This document shows positions 46,078-55,080 of a DNA stretch of 64,000 nucleotides, piece after piece. The stretch is from Hyphomicrobiales bacterium. GTDB taxonomy: Bacteria > Pseudomonadota > Alphaproteobacteria > Rhizobiales > Rhizobiaceae. Location: NCBI GenBank assembly GCA_900467745.1, contig UBQW01000016.1, forward strand, positions 310,001 to 374,000. The letters are read 5' to 3'. Position numbers and translations under genes: made by a program. The stretch's first letter is position 1. Every line of letters starts with the position of its first letter. The notes under the pieces were generated by a model. The model worked only from the letters and a program-made list of their open reading frames with translations, ran no database searches and was not told the DNA's origin.

Positions 46078-46875
46078 ATGGCAACCCCATTTTACTGGAA
46101 CGAGCTCAACACCTACGACTTCGCCGGGCTCTCCACCGACACCACGATCGCCATCCTGCCGATCGCGTCGACCGAGCAGCATGGGCCGCATCTGCCTATT
46201 GCGACCGACGTCGCCATTGCCAACGGCATGCTGCAGGAACTGCGCCGTCAGCGGCCAGACGATCTCGATATATTGGTGCTGCCGACGCAGGAGATCGGCA
46301 AGGCCAACGAGCATGTCCATGGCCCGGGCACGCTGTCTCTCAGCGCAGAACTCCTCATTCCCGTCTGGACCGCGATCGGCGCGAAGGTGGCGGAAACGGG
46401 CCTGCGCAAGATGGTGATCGTCAATTCGCATGGCGGCAATGTCGATATCATGAGCATCGTCGCGCGCGAGCTCCGGGTGCGTTACCAGATGGCCGTGGTC
46501 TCCACACAGTGGGGCCGCTTCGGCCATCCGGATGGAATGATCAGCGAGCATGAGACGCGCTACGGCATTCACGGCGGCGAGGTGGAGACGTCACTGATGC
46601 TGCATTTTCGGCCGGATCTGGTGCGCATGGAGAAGGCCGAGAACTTCACCTCGAAGGCCGAATGGATGCGCGAACAGTCGAAATTCATCCAGCCGCTGCC
46701 GCCGCATTCGCTGGCCTGGATCGCCCATGATCTCAACCCGAACGGCGTGGTCGGCGATGCCTCGCGCGGCACCGCCGAAAAGGGCGAGGCGATCTGCCGG
46801 CATCAGGTCAAGGGCTTCGTCGAGATGCTTGCGGACCTCAAGCGCTATTCGCTCGACAATCTCTACAGCAAATAG
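46078..46875 (+). CDS. Creatininase-family amidohydrolase
   Basis: The 265-residue protein has the family's metal ligands: E33-x-H35 in STEQHGPHLP, D44 in ATDVAIANG, NSHGGN near 121, and E in HGGEVETSL near 165. Family members open cyclic amides or hydrolyse related C-N bonds (creatinine, hydantoin-like rings, formamides in riboflavin and F420 pathways). GAGGA precedes the start. It is convergent with the LysR gene, and its promoter region shares a 12-base element with the transporter operon, so it probably works in the same pathway. Confidence 0.88.
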   Translation: MATPFYWNELNTYDFAGLSTDTTIAILPIASTEQHGPHLPIATDVAIANGMLQELRRQRPDDLDILVLPTQEIGKANEHVHGPGTLSLSAELLIPVWTAIGAKVAETGLRKMVIVNSHGGNVDIMSIVARELRVRYQMAVVSTQWGRFGHPDGMISEHETRYGIHGGEVETSLMLHFRPDLVRMEKAENFTSKAEWMREQSKFIQPLPPHSLAWIAHDLNPNGVVGDASRGTAEKGEAICRHQVKGFVEMLADLKRYSLDNLYSK

Positions 46876-46899
46876 GCTGCCGGCCTGGCGGCCATGTCG

Positions 46900-47850
46900 T
46901 TACGTGGCGGCTGATCTGTCGGGCGCGATGTGGCCCTTGTCCTGCAGCTCGTGAACGAGGCCGGCAAGCTCGGCCAGCAGGTATTCGACGAACAGGCTCG
47001 TTGCGGCATCCAGCGGCGCGCGGGTGCGGGCGAAAAGCTTCATCGGCTGATGGCGGGCATGCGGTTCGGCGATCGGGCGGAACACCAGTTCGCCGGCACG
47101 GCATTCGGTCACCACGTCGAGCGGGTTCAGCATGGTCAGCCCTGCCCCGCATTTCACCAGCTTCTTCAGCATTTCCGAGGCGTTGCTCTCCAGCACCGGT
47201 TCGACGGACACATCAAGCCGCGCCAGCGCCAGATTGATGACGTCGCGCAGACTGGTGCCCTGCTGCGCCAGCAGCAGGCGTTCCTGGACGACATCGCCGA
47301 GATTGATCGGTCCATCGCCGATCAGCCGGTGGCCGGGCGGCAGTACGATACCGATCGGGATATCGAAGCTGCCGAGCGAGCGAATGCCGGGCGTGGCCGG
47401 AATGTTGAAACCGAGGCCGATATCGACCTCGCCTGAGAGAACCGGATTGACCGTCGTCGTGCCGGCGTCGTTCCGGATCTGGAAATAGACGCGCGGATGT
47501 TCGGTCTGGAAGCGGGTGATGATTTCGGCAAGCGGCCCGGATGCGAGACCAACCGTCGTCACCAGCCGCACCTTGCCGGCCTGTTGCATCTTCAGGCTGC
47601 GGATGCGACCTTCCAGGCGATCGTAATTTTTCAGTACCTCGCGGATATGCTCGATGCACAGTTCGCCTGCGGCCGTCAGTCTCAGCCCGCGCGGCAGTCG
47701 CTCGAACAACGGCGCTCCGATTTCCTCCTCGAGCGCCAGGATCTGCCGGTTGATGGCCGAGGATGCGACGTTGAGGCGCGCGGCGGCCTTGCGGATCGAG
47801 CCGGAGCGGGCGATCTCGTCGATGTATTGAAGCTTTTTGGAGTGCAGCAT
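46900..47850 (-). CDS. LysR-family transcriptional regulator
   Basis: The 316-residue protein has the LysR helix-turn-helix in the first 60 residues (LQYIDEIARSGSIRKAAARLNVASSAINRQILALEEEIG) and a periplasmic-binding-like effector domain. It diverges from the ABC operon with an intervening dyad GATGCC-AAAAA-GGCATC (47911-47927) that has LysR-type T-N11-A spacing. It likely activates the uptake and catabolic genes when the substrate is present. Confidence 0.92.
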   Translation of the reverse strand: MLHSKKLQYIDEIARSGSIRKAAARLNVASSAINRQILALEEEIGAPLFERLPRGLRLTAAGELCIEHIREVLKNYDRLEGRIRSLKMQQAGKVRLVTTVGLASGPLAEIITRFQTEHPRVYFQIRNDAGTTTVNPVLSGEVDIGLGFNIPATPGIRSLGSFDIPIGIVLPPGHRLIGDGPINLGDVVQERLLLAQQGTSLRDVINLALARLDVSVEPVLESNASEMLKKLVKCGAGLTMLNPLDVVTECRAGELVFRPIAEPHARHQPMKLFARTRAPLDAATSLFVEYLLAELAGLVHELQDKGHIAPDRSAAT

Positions 47851-47910
47851 TCGACCCTCGGTGCATCTATTTTAAGCGTCGCGCACAAATTAGAAACAGG
47901 CGCGTTGTGA

Positions 47911-47953
47911 GATGCCAAAAAGGCATCGTTGCGCACGAATTTTGATGCTTTTC
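47911..47953 (+). promoter_or_regulatory. LysR-type dyad and shared element in the divergent promoter
   Basis: GATGCC-AAAAA-GGCATC spans 47911-47927. The 12-base TTGATGCTTTTC at 47942-47953 repeats the one at 46013-46024. Also GCGCACAAATT (47881-47891) recurs as GCGCACGAATT (47931-47941), a 50-base direct repeat flanking the dyad. Confidence 0.5.
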
Positions 47954-48033
47954 AAACAGCAAAGCAATCGCTCAAATGAAAGAAATGGAGCACTGTCGAA
48001 GACGCTCCTTGGCCTCAAAGGGGAACGGCTGAC

Positions 48034-49050
48034 ATGTCCAATGCATTGAAGACGATGGCTTTTACGGCGCTGCTCGGTCTCGGAACGGCGCTTTGCGCGG
48101 CCGCTCCTTCCTACGCGCTCGACAAGGTGAGCTACGGCACCAACTGGTTGGCGCAGGCAGAACATGGCGGCTTCTACCAGGCGGTCGCGGACGGCACCTA
48201 CGCCAAGCATGGTCTAGATGTGACGATCGTTCAAGGTGGGCCGAATGCGGCAAACTCGGCGCTGCTGATCTCCGGCAAGATCGACTTCTACATGGGCAGC
48301 TCGCAGGGTGAGCTAACGGCCGTCGAGCAGGGTATTCCGCTGGTCGATGTCGCGGCGATCTTCCAGAAGGACCCGCAGGTGTTGATCGCGCATCCCGATG
48401 CCGGCGTCGAGAAGTTCGAGGATCTCGCCAAACTCAACACGCTGTTTCTCGGCAAGGATGGCTACCTTACCTTCTTCGAGTGGATGAAGGCCAACTATTC
48501 GGGCTTCAAGGACGAGCAGTACAAGCCTTATAACTTCAATCCCGGTCCCTTCATCGCCGACAAGTCCTCGGCGCAGCAGGGCTACCTGACGTCCGAACCT
48601 TACGAGATCCAGAAGCAGACCGGCTGGGAGCCGAAGGTCTTCCTGCTCGCCGACAACGGCTATAGCCCCTACTCCACGGCGATCACCACGACGCAGGCGA
48701 TGATCGACGGCAAGTCCGACGTGGTGCAGCGCTTCGTCGACGCCTCGATCGAGGGCTGGTACAATTATCTCTATGGCGACAACGCCAAGGCCAACGAGCT
48801 GATCAAGAAAGACAATCCCGAGATGACCGATGGTCAGATCGCGTACTCCATCGCCAAGATGAAGGAATACGGGATCGTCGAGTCCGGCGAGGCGCTCGAC
48901 AAGGGCATCGGCTGCATGACCGACGCGCACTACAAGAAGTTCTTCGACGAGATGGTCGGCATCAAGGTGCTGAAGGCAGACACGGATTACACCAAGGCGT
49001 TCACGACCAAATACGTCTGCAAGGGCGTGGGCATGGCGCTGAAGAAATAA
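48034..49050 (+). CDS. NMT1/THI5-like ABC transporter substrate-binding protein
   Basis: The 338-residue protein has a signal peptide (to about residue 28, SYALD) and begins with DKVSYGTNWLAQAEHGGFYQAVADGTYAKHGLDVTIVQGG, the NMT1/THI5 fold used for pyrimidines, thiazole precursors, sulfonates and similar small nitrogen compounds. YKPYNFNPGPF and GYSPYSTAI lie in the ligand cleft. It heads a six-gene co-directional run of importer and enzymes. A hairpin follows. Confidence 0.87.
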   Translation: MSNALKTMAFTALLGLGTALCAAAPSYALDKVSYGTNWLAQAEHGGFYQAVADGTYAKHGLDVTIVQGGPNAANSALLISGKIDFYMGSSQGELTAVEQGIPLVDVAAIFQKDPQVLIAHPDAGVEKFEDLAKLNTLFLGKDGYLTFFEWMKANYSGFKDEQYKPYNFNPGPFIADKSSAQQGYLTSEPYEIQKQTGWEPKVFLLADNGYSPYSTAITTTQAMIDGKSDVVQRFVDASIEGWYNYLYGDNAKANELIKKDNPEMTDGQIAYSIAKMKEYGIVESGEALDKGIGCMTDAHYKKFFDEMVGIKVLKADTDYTKAFTTKYVCKGVGMALKK

Positions 49051-49059
49051 GTCGGACTT

Positions 49060-49084
49060 CCTCCTCTCCTGTGTGGAGAGGAGG
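49060..49084 (+). other. Intercistronic hairpin after the binding-protein gene
   Basis: A perfect 10-bp stem CCTCCTCTCC-TGTGT-GGAGAGGAGG. No T-tract follows, so it more likely stabilises the upstream message or sets the ratio of binding protein to ATPase than ends transcription. Confidence 0.55.
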
Positions 49085-49116
49085 CCCATGGCATACCCAG
49101 GAAACGAACGGACCTC

Positions 49117-49947
49117 ATGACTTCATCGCAGCCCACCCCGTCAGCGACACCAGCCGAAGCGCGCAGGCGGCCGCTCGTTGCGATGAAGCAGGTCTCCAAG
49201 GTCTTCTCCAGCGGCACGGTCGCGCTCTCGGGCATGACGCTGACGGTCGAGAGCGGTGAATTCATCAGCCTGCTCGGTCCATCGGGCTGCGGTAAGTCGA
49301 CGGCGTTGCGGATCATGGCCGGGCTCGGCGACGTGTCATCCGGGACGATCGACTGGCCGAGCTCGCGCATCAATTCGCGCGGCCTGCCGGAAGGCGATAT
49401 CAGCTTCGTGTTCCAGGAGCCTACGCTGATGCCCTGGAAAAACGTGTTTGACAATGTGCACTTGCCGTTGAAGCTGCGCGGTGTATCGAAGGCGGCGGCG
49501 CGGGCCGAGATCATGGCGGTGCTTGCGACTGTCGGGCTGCAGGATTTCGCGGAGGCCTATCCGCGCGAGCTCTCGGGCGGCATGAAGATGCGCGTATCGA
49601 TCGCACGGGCGCTGGTGACGAAGCCGAAGCTGCTCCTGATGGACGAGCCATTCGCGGCGCTCGACGAAATCACCCGGCAAAAGCTCAACGACGATGTGCT
49701 TCGGCTCTGGAAGGAGACCGGCATCACGGTGATCTTCGTCACGCATTCGGTGTTCGAATCCGCCTACCTCTCCAACCGCATCGTCGTCATGAAGGCGCGG
49801 CCGGGGCGAGTGCATGCCGATCTGCCGCTCGTCACCAGTCTCGAGCGCGACGCGCATTATCGCACCTCCGAGGAATACCGCCAGGCGTGCGAGACAGTCT
49901 CGCACTCGCTGATCGGCGCGATCAACGCCGCGAAGGAAGACCACTGA
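49117..49947 (+). CDS. ABC transporter ATPase (nitrate/sulfonate/taurine type)
   Basis: The 276-residue protein has Walker [10 protein letters not shown] near 51-59, Q-loop FVFQEPTLMPW near 98, signature LSGGMKMR near 152 and Walker B LLLMDEPFAALDE near 170, as in TauB/SsuB-like ATPases. It overlaps the permease start by one base (TGATG). Confidence 0.93.
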   Translation: MTSSQPTPSATPAEARRRPLVAMKQVSKVFSSGTVALSGMTLTVESGEFISLLGPSGCGKSTALRIMAGLGDVSSGTIDWPSSRINSRGLPEGDISFVFQEPTLMPWKNVFDNVHLPLKLRGVSKAAARAEIMAVLATVGLQDFAEAYPRELSGGMKMRVSIARALVTKPKLLLMDEPFAALDEITRQKLNDDVLRLWKETGITVIFVTHSVFESAYLSNRIVVMKARPGRVHADLPLVTSLERDAHYRTSEEYRQACETVSHSLIGAINAAKEDH

Positions 49948-50789
49948 TGGCCGATATCGCCGAGACACCTGCCATCGACGTTGCCAAGCCGATCAATGCG
50001 CGCCGCCGCGATCTGGCGCTGCGGATCCTCGTTCCGGTGCTGACCGTTGCGGCGCTGGTCGTGATCTGGTGGCTATATGTGAAGCTGTCTGGCGTGCCGC
50101 CCTATATCCTGCCGGGTCCGGCGGCCGTGGCCAGCGCCTTCGTCAGCGATTGGGGGACGCTTGCCCCTGCCCTTTGGGTCACCACCAAGATCACCTTTAT
50201 GTCGCTGATCCTGGCGCTGATCGGCGGCGTCGGCTTTGCCGTCTTTCTCGTGCAGTCGCGCTGGATCGAGATCGCGTTTTATCCTCTGGCGGTCATCCTC
50301 CAGGTGACGCCCGTCGTGGCAATCTCGCCGCTGATCCTCATCTATGCGCCGTCGACGCAGGTGGCGCTGCTGATCTGCGCCTTTCTGGTCGCCTTCTTCC
50401 CGATCCTGTCGAACATGGTGCAGGGCCTGAAGAGCGTGGATCACAACCTGATCAACCTCTTCGAGCTCTATGGCGCCTCGCGCTGGCAGACGCTGCTCTA
50501 TCTGAAGCTGCCGGCGGCCCAGCCCTATTTCATGACGGGCCTTCGGATCGGCGGCGGGCTGGCGCTGATCGCAGCCGTCGTCGCCGAATTCGCGGCGGGT
50601 TCGGCGGGCGCCGGATCAGGTCTCGCCTTCCGCCTGCTCGAAGCGCAATACCGCATGAACATCCCTCGCCTCTTCGCCGCCCTGCTGATGCTATCGTTGC
50701 TTGGTGTGGCGATCTTCGCGATCACCTCATTCATCTCCTGGCTCAGCCTGCATCGCTGGCATGAGAGCAGCCTGAAGCGGGAAAACTGA
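49947..50789 (+). CDS. ABC transporter permease (SsuC/ThiX type)
   Basis: The 280-residue protein has six helices of the BPD_transp_1 fold, with the EAA loop LFELYGASRWQTLLYLKLPAAQPYFMTGLRI near 175-205. Its start ATG 49947 overlaps the ATPase stop, and its stop overlaps the next start (TGATG). It completes the importer. Confidence 0.92.
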   Translation: MADIAETPAIDVAKPINARRRDLALRILVPVLTVAALVVIWWLYVKLSGVPPYILPGPAAVASAFVSDWGTLAPALWVTTKITFMSLILALIGGVGFAVFLVQSRWIEIAFYPLAVILQVTPVVAISPLILIYAPSTQVALLICAFLVAFFPILSNMVQGLKSVDHNLINLFELYGASRWQTLLYLKLPAAQPYFMTGLRIGGGLALIAAVVAEFAAGSAGAGSGLAFRLLEAQYRMNIPRLFAALLMLSLLGVAIFAITSFISWLSLHRWHESSLKREN

Positions 50790-52102
50790 TGACCTATTCC
50801 TTCATGTCGCCGCCCAATTCCGCGCGCTTCGTGCTAAGTCACGCGACGCTGCCCGATATCGCCGTTGAAGGTTACGAGGGTATCTCGGCTGAGGGGCTGG
50901 TGAAGGCCGATCTCGTTATCGAGGACGGGTTGATCGCGGCGATCCTGCCGCCCGGCTCGGCGCCGCAGGAGTTGGCGAAATCCGACATGCGCGACGGCAT
51001 GATCTGGCCGTGTTTCGCCGATGTCCACACGCATCTCGACAAGGGCCATATCTGGGCGCGCAACAGCAACCCGAATGGTACCTTCATGGGCGCGCTGACC
51101 TCTGTCGGTATCGACCGCGCCACGCACTGGAATGCCGCTGACGTGCGCAAGCGCATGGAGTTCTCACTGCGCTCGGCTTATGCGCATGGCACCAGCCTGA
51201 TCCGCACGCATCTGGATTCGCCAGCGCCGCAGCATCGCATCTCGTTCGAGGTGTTCGCCGAGGTGCGCGACGCCTGGAAGGACAAGATCGCGCTGCAGGC
51301 AGCTGCCCTGTTTCCGATGGACGACATGGTCAACGAGGCCTACTTCGCCGAGCTCGTCCAAATCGTTCGCGACACAGGCTGCCTGCTTGGCGGCGTCACG
51401 AAGATGAGCGCGGATCTCACCTGGCAGCTCGACACGCTGCTGAAGGCCGCCGCCGACAATGGGCTCGACGTCGACCTGCATGTCGACGAGACCGACGATC
51501 CTGGTGCCGAGACGCTGAAGGCGATCGCCGAGGCGGTGCTGCGCAACGGCTTTACCGGCAAGGTGACAGCGGGCCATTGCTGCTCGCTTGCGAGACAGGA
51601 CGACGATCTCGCCAAGCACACCATCGATCTGGTGCGAAAGGCGGAAATTTCGATCATTTCCCTGCCGATGTGCAACATGTACCTTCAGGACCGATACCCC
51701 GACCGGACGCCGCGCTGGCGAGGGGTGACGCTGTTCAAGGAGCTCGATACCGCCGGGGTGCTGACAGCCGTCGCCTCCGACAATACGCGCGATCCCTTCT
51801 ATGCCTATGGCGATCTCGATCCGGTCGAAGTGTTCCGCGAGGCGGTGCGCATCCTGCAGCTCGACCATCCGCTCGACAGCGCCGCGCGTGTCGTGACCAC
51901 CTCGGCCGCCGACATCGCAGGGCGCCCTGATATCGGTCGCATCGCTGTCGGCCTGCCCGCCGATCTCGTGCTTTTCAGCGCTCGGCGCTGGAGCGAATTT
52001 CTATCCCGTCCGCAGGCCGATCGCGTGGTGCTACGCCGCGGCAAGGTCATCGACCGCAGCCTGCCGGATTACCGTGAACTCGATAGCGTCGTTGGAGCCT
52101 GA
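50789..52102 (+). CDS. Cytosine-deaminase-like metal-dependent amidohydrolase
   Basis: The 437-residue protein has the amidohydrolase barrel ligands: H80-T-H82 in DVHTHLDKGH, HVDETDD near 231, AGHCCSLA near 262 and an Asp in ASDNTRDPF near 330. This matches the cytosine/isoguanine deaminase group (CodA-like, subtype with HLDKG). It probably deaminates or opens the imported heterocycle in the cytoplasm. It overlaps the permease gene, so transport and first step are coupled. Confidence 0.87.
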   Translation: MTYSFMSPPNSARFVLSHATLPDIAVEGYEGISAEGLVKADLVIEDGLIAAILPPGSAPQELAKSDMRDGMIWPCFADVHTHLDKGHIWARNSNPNGTFMGALTSVGIDRATHWNAADVRKRMEFSLRSAYAHGTSLIRTHLDSPAPQHRISFEVFAEVRDAWKDKIALQAAALFPMDDMVNEAYFAELVQIVRDTGCLLGGVTKMSADLTWQLDTLLKAAADNGLDVDLHVDETDDPGAETLKAIAEAVLRNGFTGKVTAGHCCSLARQDDDLAKHTIDLVRKAEISIISLPMCNMYLQDRYPDRTPRWRGVTLFKELDTAGVLTAVASDNTRDPFYAYGDLDPVEVFREAVRILQLDHPLDSAARVVTTSAADIAGRPDIGRIAVGLPADLVLFSARRWSEFLSRPQADRVVLRRGKVIDRSLPDYRELDSVVGA

Positions 52103-52103
52103 C

Positions 52104-53513
52104 ATGCCGGATTACCACAAGATCAAACAGGAACTCGACGGCATCGCCATCGAGGACAATCCGGCGCTGGTGCGCCAGAAGAGTCGGGACTTCTATTGGT
52201 ACTCCCCCGTGCTGAAGGCGCAGCTCGACGGCGTCACCGCCGATCTGGTGGTCACGCCGAAGAACGAGGCGGAAGTCATCCAGACGCTGAAGGTGGCGTT
52301 CGCGCATGGCGTTCCGGTCACCCCGCGCGGTGCCGGCACCGGCAATTACGGCCAGGCCATGCCGCTCTCCGGCGGTATCGTTCTCAATCTGGCGGCCATG
52401 GACCAGATCAAGGAAATCCATCCGGGCCGCGTGATCTGCGAGCCGGGGATCATCATCGCGCAGCTCGACAAGCAGACCAAGGCGCATTCCGGCCAGGAGC
52501 TGCGCTTCCATCCGTCCACGGCGCAGACAGCGACGATCGGCGGTTTCATCGCCGGCGGGTCCGGTGGCGTCGGCTCGATCACCTGGGGTGGCCTGCGCGA
52601 TATCGGCAACATCATCCGGCTGCGGGTGGTGACCATGGAGGCCGAGCCGCGCGTGCTGGAGCTGACGGGCTGGGACCTGCAGAAGGTCAGCCACGCCTAT
52701 GGCACCAACGGCATCATCACCGAGATCGAGATGCCGCTGGCGCCCGCCTACGACTGGATCGATGTGCTCGTCGGCTATGACCAGTTTATGGACGGCGTGC
52801 GCTACGCTGATGCGCTGGCGAAGTGCAACGGCATCCTGACCAAGGAGATCGCCCCGATCGCGGCCCCGATCCCCTACAGCTATTTCACCCGGCACAAGCC
52901 CTATATCCGCGAGGGGCAGTCGGTCGTGGTGGTGATGGTGGCACCGCATTCGATCGATGCCTTCGCCGCGTTTACGGCCTCGCAGAAGGGCGAGATCATC
53001 TTCCGCTCCGACAAGGTCGAGAGCATGAAGGGCATTCCGCATGCCTATGAGCTTGCGTGGAACCACACGACGCTGCGCGCGCTCAAAGTCGATCCCGAAT
53101 ACACCTATCTTCAGGTCCAGTATCCCGGCCCCGACCATGTGGCTAAGGTCGCCAAGATGGTCGAGCTCTTCGCCTACGAGGTGCCCGGCCATCTCGAGTT
53201 CATCCGGTTCGACGGGCAGATCCAGTGCTCGGGGCTGCCGCTGGTGCGCTACACGACGGAGGAGCGGCTGGAGGAGATCATCAAGATCCACCAGGACCAT
53301 GGCTGCCCGATCTTCAACCCGCACCGCTACACGCTCGAGGAAGGCGGCATGAAGCAGACGGACAAGGTGCAGCTCGCCTTCAAGCACGAGACCGATCCGA
53401 GGGGGCTGCTCAACCCGGGAAAGATGATCGCCTGGGAGAACCCCAACTTCGATTTCTCCGCCGGCGAGAACTATCTGTTCCCGGGGCTCGCTTCGGTGAT
53501 GGAGAGCGCATGA
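52104..53513 (+). CDS. FAD-binding (PCMH-type, GlcD-like) oxidoreductase
   Basis: The 469-residue protein has the FAD_binding_4 motif VTPRGAGTGNYGQAMPLSGGIVLNL near 82-106, GGFIAGGSGGVGSITWGGLRD near 152, and a C-terminal FAD-linked oxidase region ending HETDPRGLLNPGKMI near 445. It would oxidise a hydroxy acid or a ring intermediate with FAD. It follows the amidohydrolase by one base and overlaps the quinone reductase gene (ATGA), implying a pathway with successive hydrolysis and oxidation. Confidence 0.87.
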   Translation: MPDYHKIKQELDGIAIEDNPALVRQKSRDFYWYSPVLKAQLDGVTADLVVTPKNEAEVIQTLKVAFAHGVPVTPRGAGTGNYGQAMPLSGGIVLNLAAMDQIKEIHPGRVICEPGIIIAQLDKQTKAHSGQELRFHPSTAQTATIGGFIAGGSGGVGSITWGGLRDIGNIIRLRVVTMEAEPRVLELTGWDLQKVSHAYGTNGIITEIEMPLAPAYDWIDVLVGYDQFMDGVRYADALAKCNGILTKEIAPIAAPIPYSYFTRHKPYIREGQSVVVVMVAPHSIDAFAAFTASQKGEIIFRSDKVESMKGIPHAYELAWNHTTLRALKVDPEYTYLQVQYPGPDHVAKVAKMVELFAYEVPGHLEFIRFDGQIQCSGLPLVRYTTEERLEEIIKIHQDHGCPIFNPHRYTLEEGGMKQTDKVQLAFKHETDPRGLLNPGKMIAWENPNFDFSAGENYLFPGLASVMESA

Positions 53514-54091
53514 GGGTTCTGGTCCTTCACTCGCATCCGGTGGAATCGAGCTACGGCAAGGCGCTCTATCAAAAGACGCTGGAGAGCCTGGAGGCCGCAG
53601 GCCACGAGGTCGATGCCTGCGACCTCTACGCCGAGGAGTTCGATCCGGTTTTATCGCGGCACGACCGGCTAGTCTATCACGACTATCCCGAGAATACCGA
53701 GCTGGTGAAGGACCACGTCGAACGTCTGAAGCGGGCGGAGGGACTGGTCATCGTGACCCCGATCTGGAACTTCGGCTTCCCGGCAATCCTGAAGGGGTAC
53801 TTCGACCGCGTCTGGCTGCCGGGCGTTTCCTTCGAACTGGCGGATGGGAAAGTGGAATCCCGTTTGCGGCATATCCGCAAGCTTGGCGCGGTGCTGACCT
53901 ACGGGGCGACACCGTTCCGCGCCTTTGTCGCCGGCAATCCGCCAAAGAAAATCGTCAAGCGGGTCCTGAGGGCGCAGATCAACCCCGTGCGTCCGGTGAC
54001 ATTTCTCGCCCATTACGACATGAACAACTGTACGCAACAAACGAGGGCGGCGTTCATGGGGAAGGTCGAGACGGCGATGAGGCAGTTTTAG
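53510..54091 (+). CDS. NAD(P)H oxidoreductase of the flavodoxin_2/NQO1 family
   Basis: The 193-residue protein has the flavodoxin-like opening MRVLVLHSHPVESSYGKALY, the cofactor loop TPIWNFGFPAILKGYFDRV near 84-103 and LTYGATPFRAF near 131. It may reduce quinones or the flavin used by the upstream oxidoreductase. It begins in the stop codon of that gene and ends the operon. Confidence 0.87.
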   Translation: MRVLVLHSHPVESSYGKALYQKTLESLEAAGHEVDACDLYAEEFDPVLSRHDRLVYHDYPENTELVKDHVERLKRAEGLVIVTPIWNFGFPAILKGYFDRVWLPGVSFELADGKVESRLRHIRKLGAVLTYGATPFRAFVAGNPPKKIVKRVLRAQINPVRPVTFLAHYDMNNCTQQTRAAFMGKVETAMRQF

Positions 54092-54195
54092 ATTGTCTCC
54101 GGGTCGCCGTCCTGCCCGTTCCAACGAAAGTCGCTTTATGAATACAGCTCACCAGGCTTTGAGAGGCTGAAATTCTCCCAATCATCATCTATGCG

Positions 54196-54591
54196 TTACG
54201 GCGTTAGCACCTTTGCCGCCGTCACCTCTACCTCGACCAGAAACTCCGATCGCGTAAAGCCGCCGACAACGATCAGCGTTGACACAGGCTTGGGGTCTAG
54301 CGTGTAGCGGTCGCGCACCGCCATGTAGGCCGGGAAGTCCTCGCGGCGGGTCACGAAGCCGGAGATGCGGATCACGTCGGCATAGGTCAGGCCGGCCTCC
54401 TCCAGGATCGCGCCGATCGCCTTGAAGCAAAGTTCCGCCTGGGCGGTGACGCCTTCCGGAATGCTATCGTCAAGCGCGATGCCGAGCTGGCCCGATGTGA
54501 CCAGTAGCGAGGCGCCTGGCGGCACGAGGAGGCCGTGATTGTAGTTGCCGAAGGGCTTGCGAACAGACGGGGGATTGATCGATTTCGTCAT
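54196..54591 (-). CDS. RidA-family protein
   Basis: The 131-residue protein begins at ATG 54589-54591 (MTKSINPPSVRKPFG); longer starts are less likely. It has the RidA/YjgF pattern: GNYNHGLLVPPGASLLVTSGQLG, QAELCFKAIGAILEEAGLTYADVIRISGFVTRREDF, and the C-terminal VEVEVTAAK. The usual catalytic Arg seen in IARID proteins is not obvious at RSEFLVEVEV, so it may belong to a sister subfamily (Rid4-7). Family members hydrolyse enamines/imines or aminoacrylates. It faces the catabolic operon and fits a heterocycle pathway. Confidence 0.85.
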   Translation of the reverse strand: MTKSINPPSVRKPFGNYNHGLLVPPGASLLVTSGQLGIALDDSIPEGVTAQAELCFKAIGAILEEAGLTYADVIRISGFVTRREDFPAYMAVRDRYTLDPKPVSTLIVVGGFTRSEFLVEVEVTAAKVLTP

Positions 54592-55080
54592 CAAGACCAG
54601 GATTTGAAATATCATTAGGGTGTAATGTTGATATCCGGCAGGAAGATCACACCGCCTTGTCGGACCGGTATACAATACTGGCATCGTTCACGATGGCAAC
54701 ATCGAATAGGCGGCTCGGCTGGCCGCAGGGCACGATCGCCGTGGCGATAACGTCGTGCTCGTCATAGTTGGCGGGGCCCGGGGAAACGCAAGTGCCCGCG
54801 GCGGAACGCCGCCACGTCCTTACGGCCGACATAAGGAACGAAACCAGGTCCGCACAGTGAACCGCTGTGATGAAGGAAGACGCCGGCGTCATCAACGTTT
54901 CCCGCAGAATATCTGGGTGCCGTCATGTATTCGCCGGTCAGCCCCATCACCTCGCCGGAATGGCTGGACTTAGTTCGAACCCAAAAGTGGCTTTCGAGCC
55001 TTCTGGCGTGAGGCCGACGACAGTGAGGAGCCGGTGCGAGGTCTGCGGTCGGTACTGACGAGGCGGCAACCATCATCTGG
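54592..55080. other. Gene-poor region holding a frameshifted relic
   Basis: The only coding signal is the reverse-strand relic at 54647-55060. The short gap 54592-54646 should contain the RidA promoter, but I see no clear elements. Confidence 0.5.
54647..55060 (-). pseudogene. Frameshifted relic of an unidentified protein
   Basis: The reverse strand reads as protein in three successive frames. First YRPQTSHRLLTVVGLTPEG and SKATFGFELSPAIPA (about 55055-54960). After a shift, GEVMGLTGEYMTAPRYSAG and NVDDAGVFLHHSGSLCGPGF, VPYVGRKDVAAFRRGHLRF (about 54965-54780). After another shift near CCCCGGGCCCC, ANYDEHDVIATAIVPCG and QPSRLFDVAIVNDASIVYR to the stop at 54647. The composition is protein-like in each part, so it is probably the C-terminal half of a broken gene. 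I do not recognise the family. It lies just downstream of the LacI gene on the same strand. Confidence 0.5.

Noticed and set aside
52047-53387. 446-codon reverse-strand frame
   Set aside because: It is antisense to the FAD oxidoreductase and has no recognisable fold.
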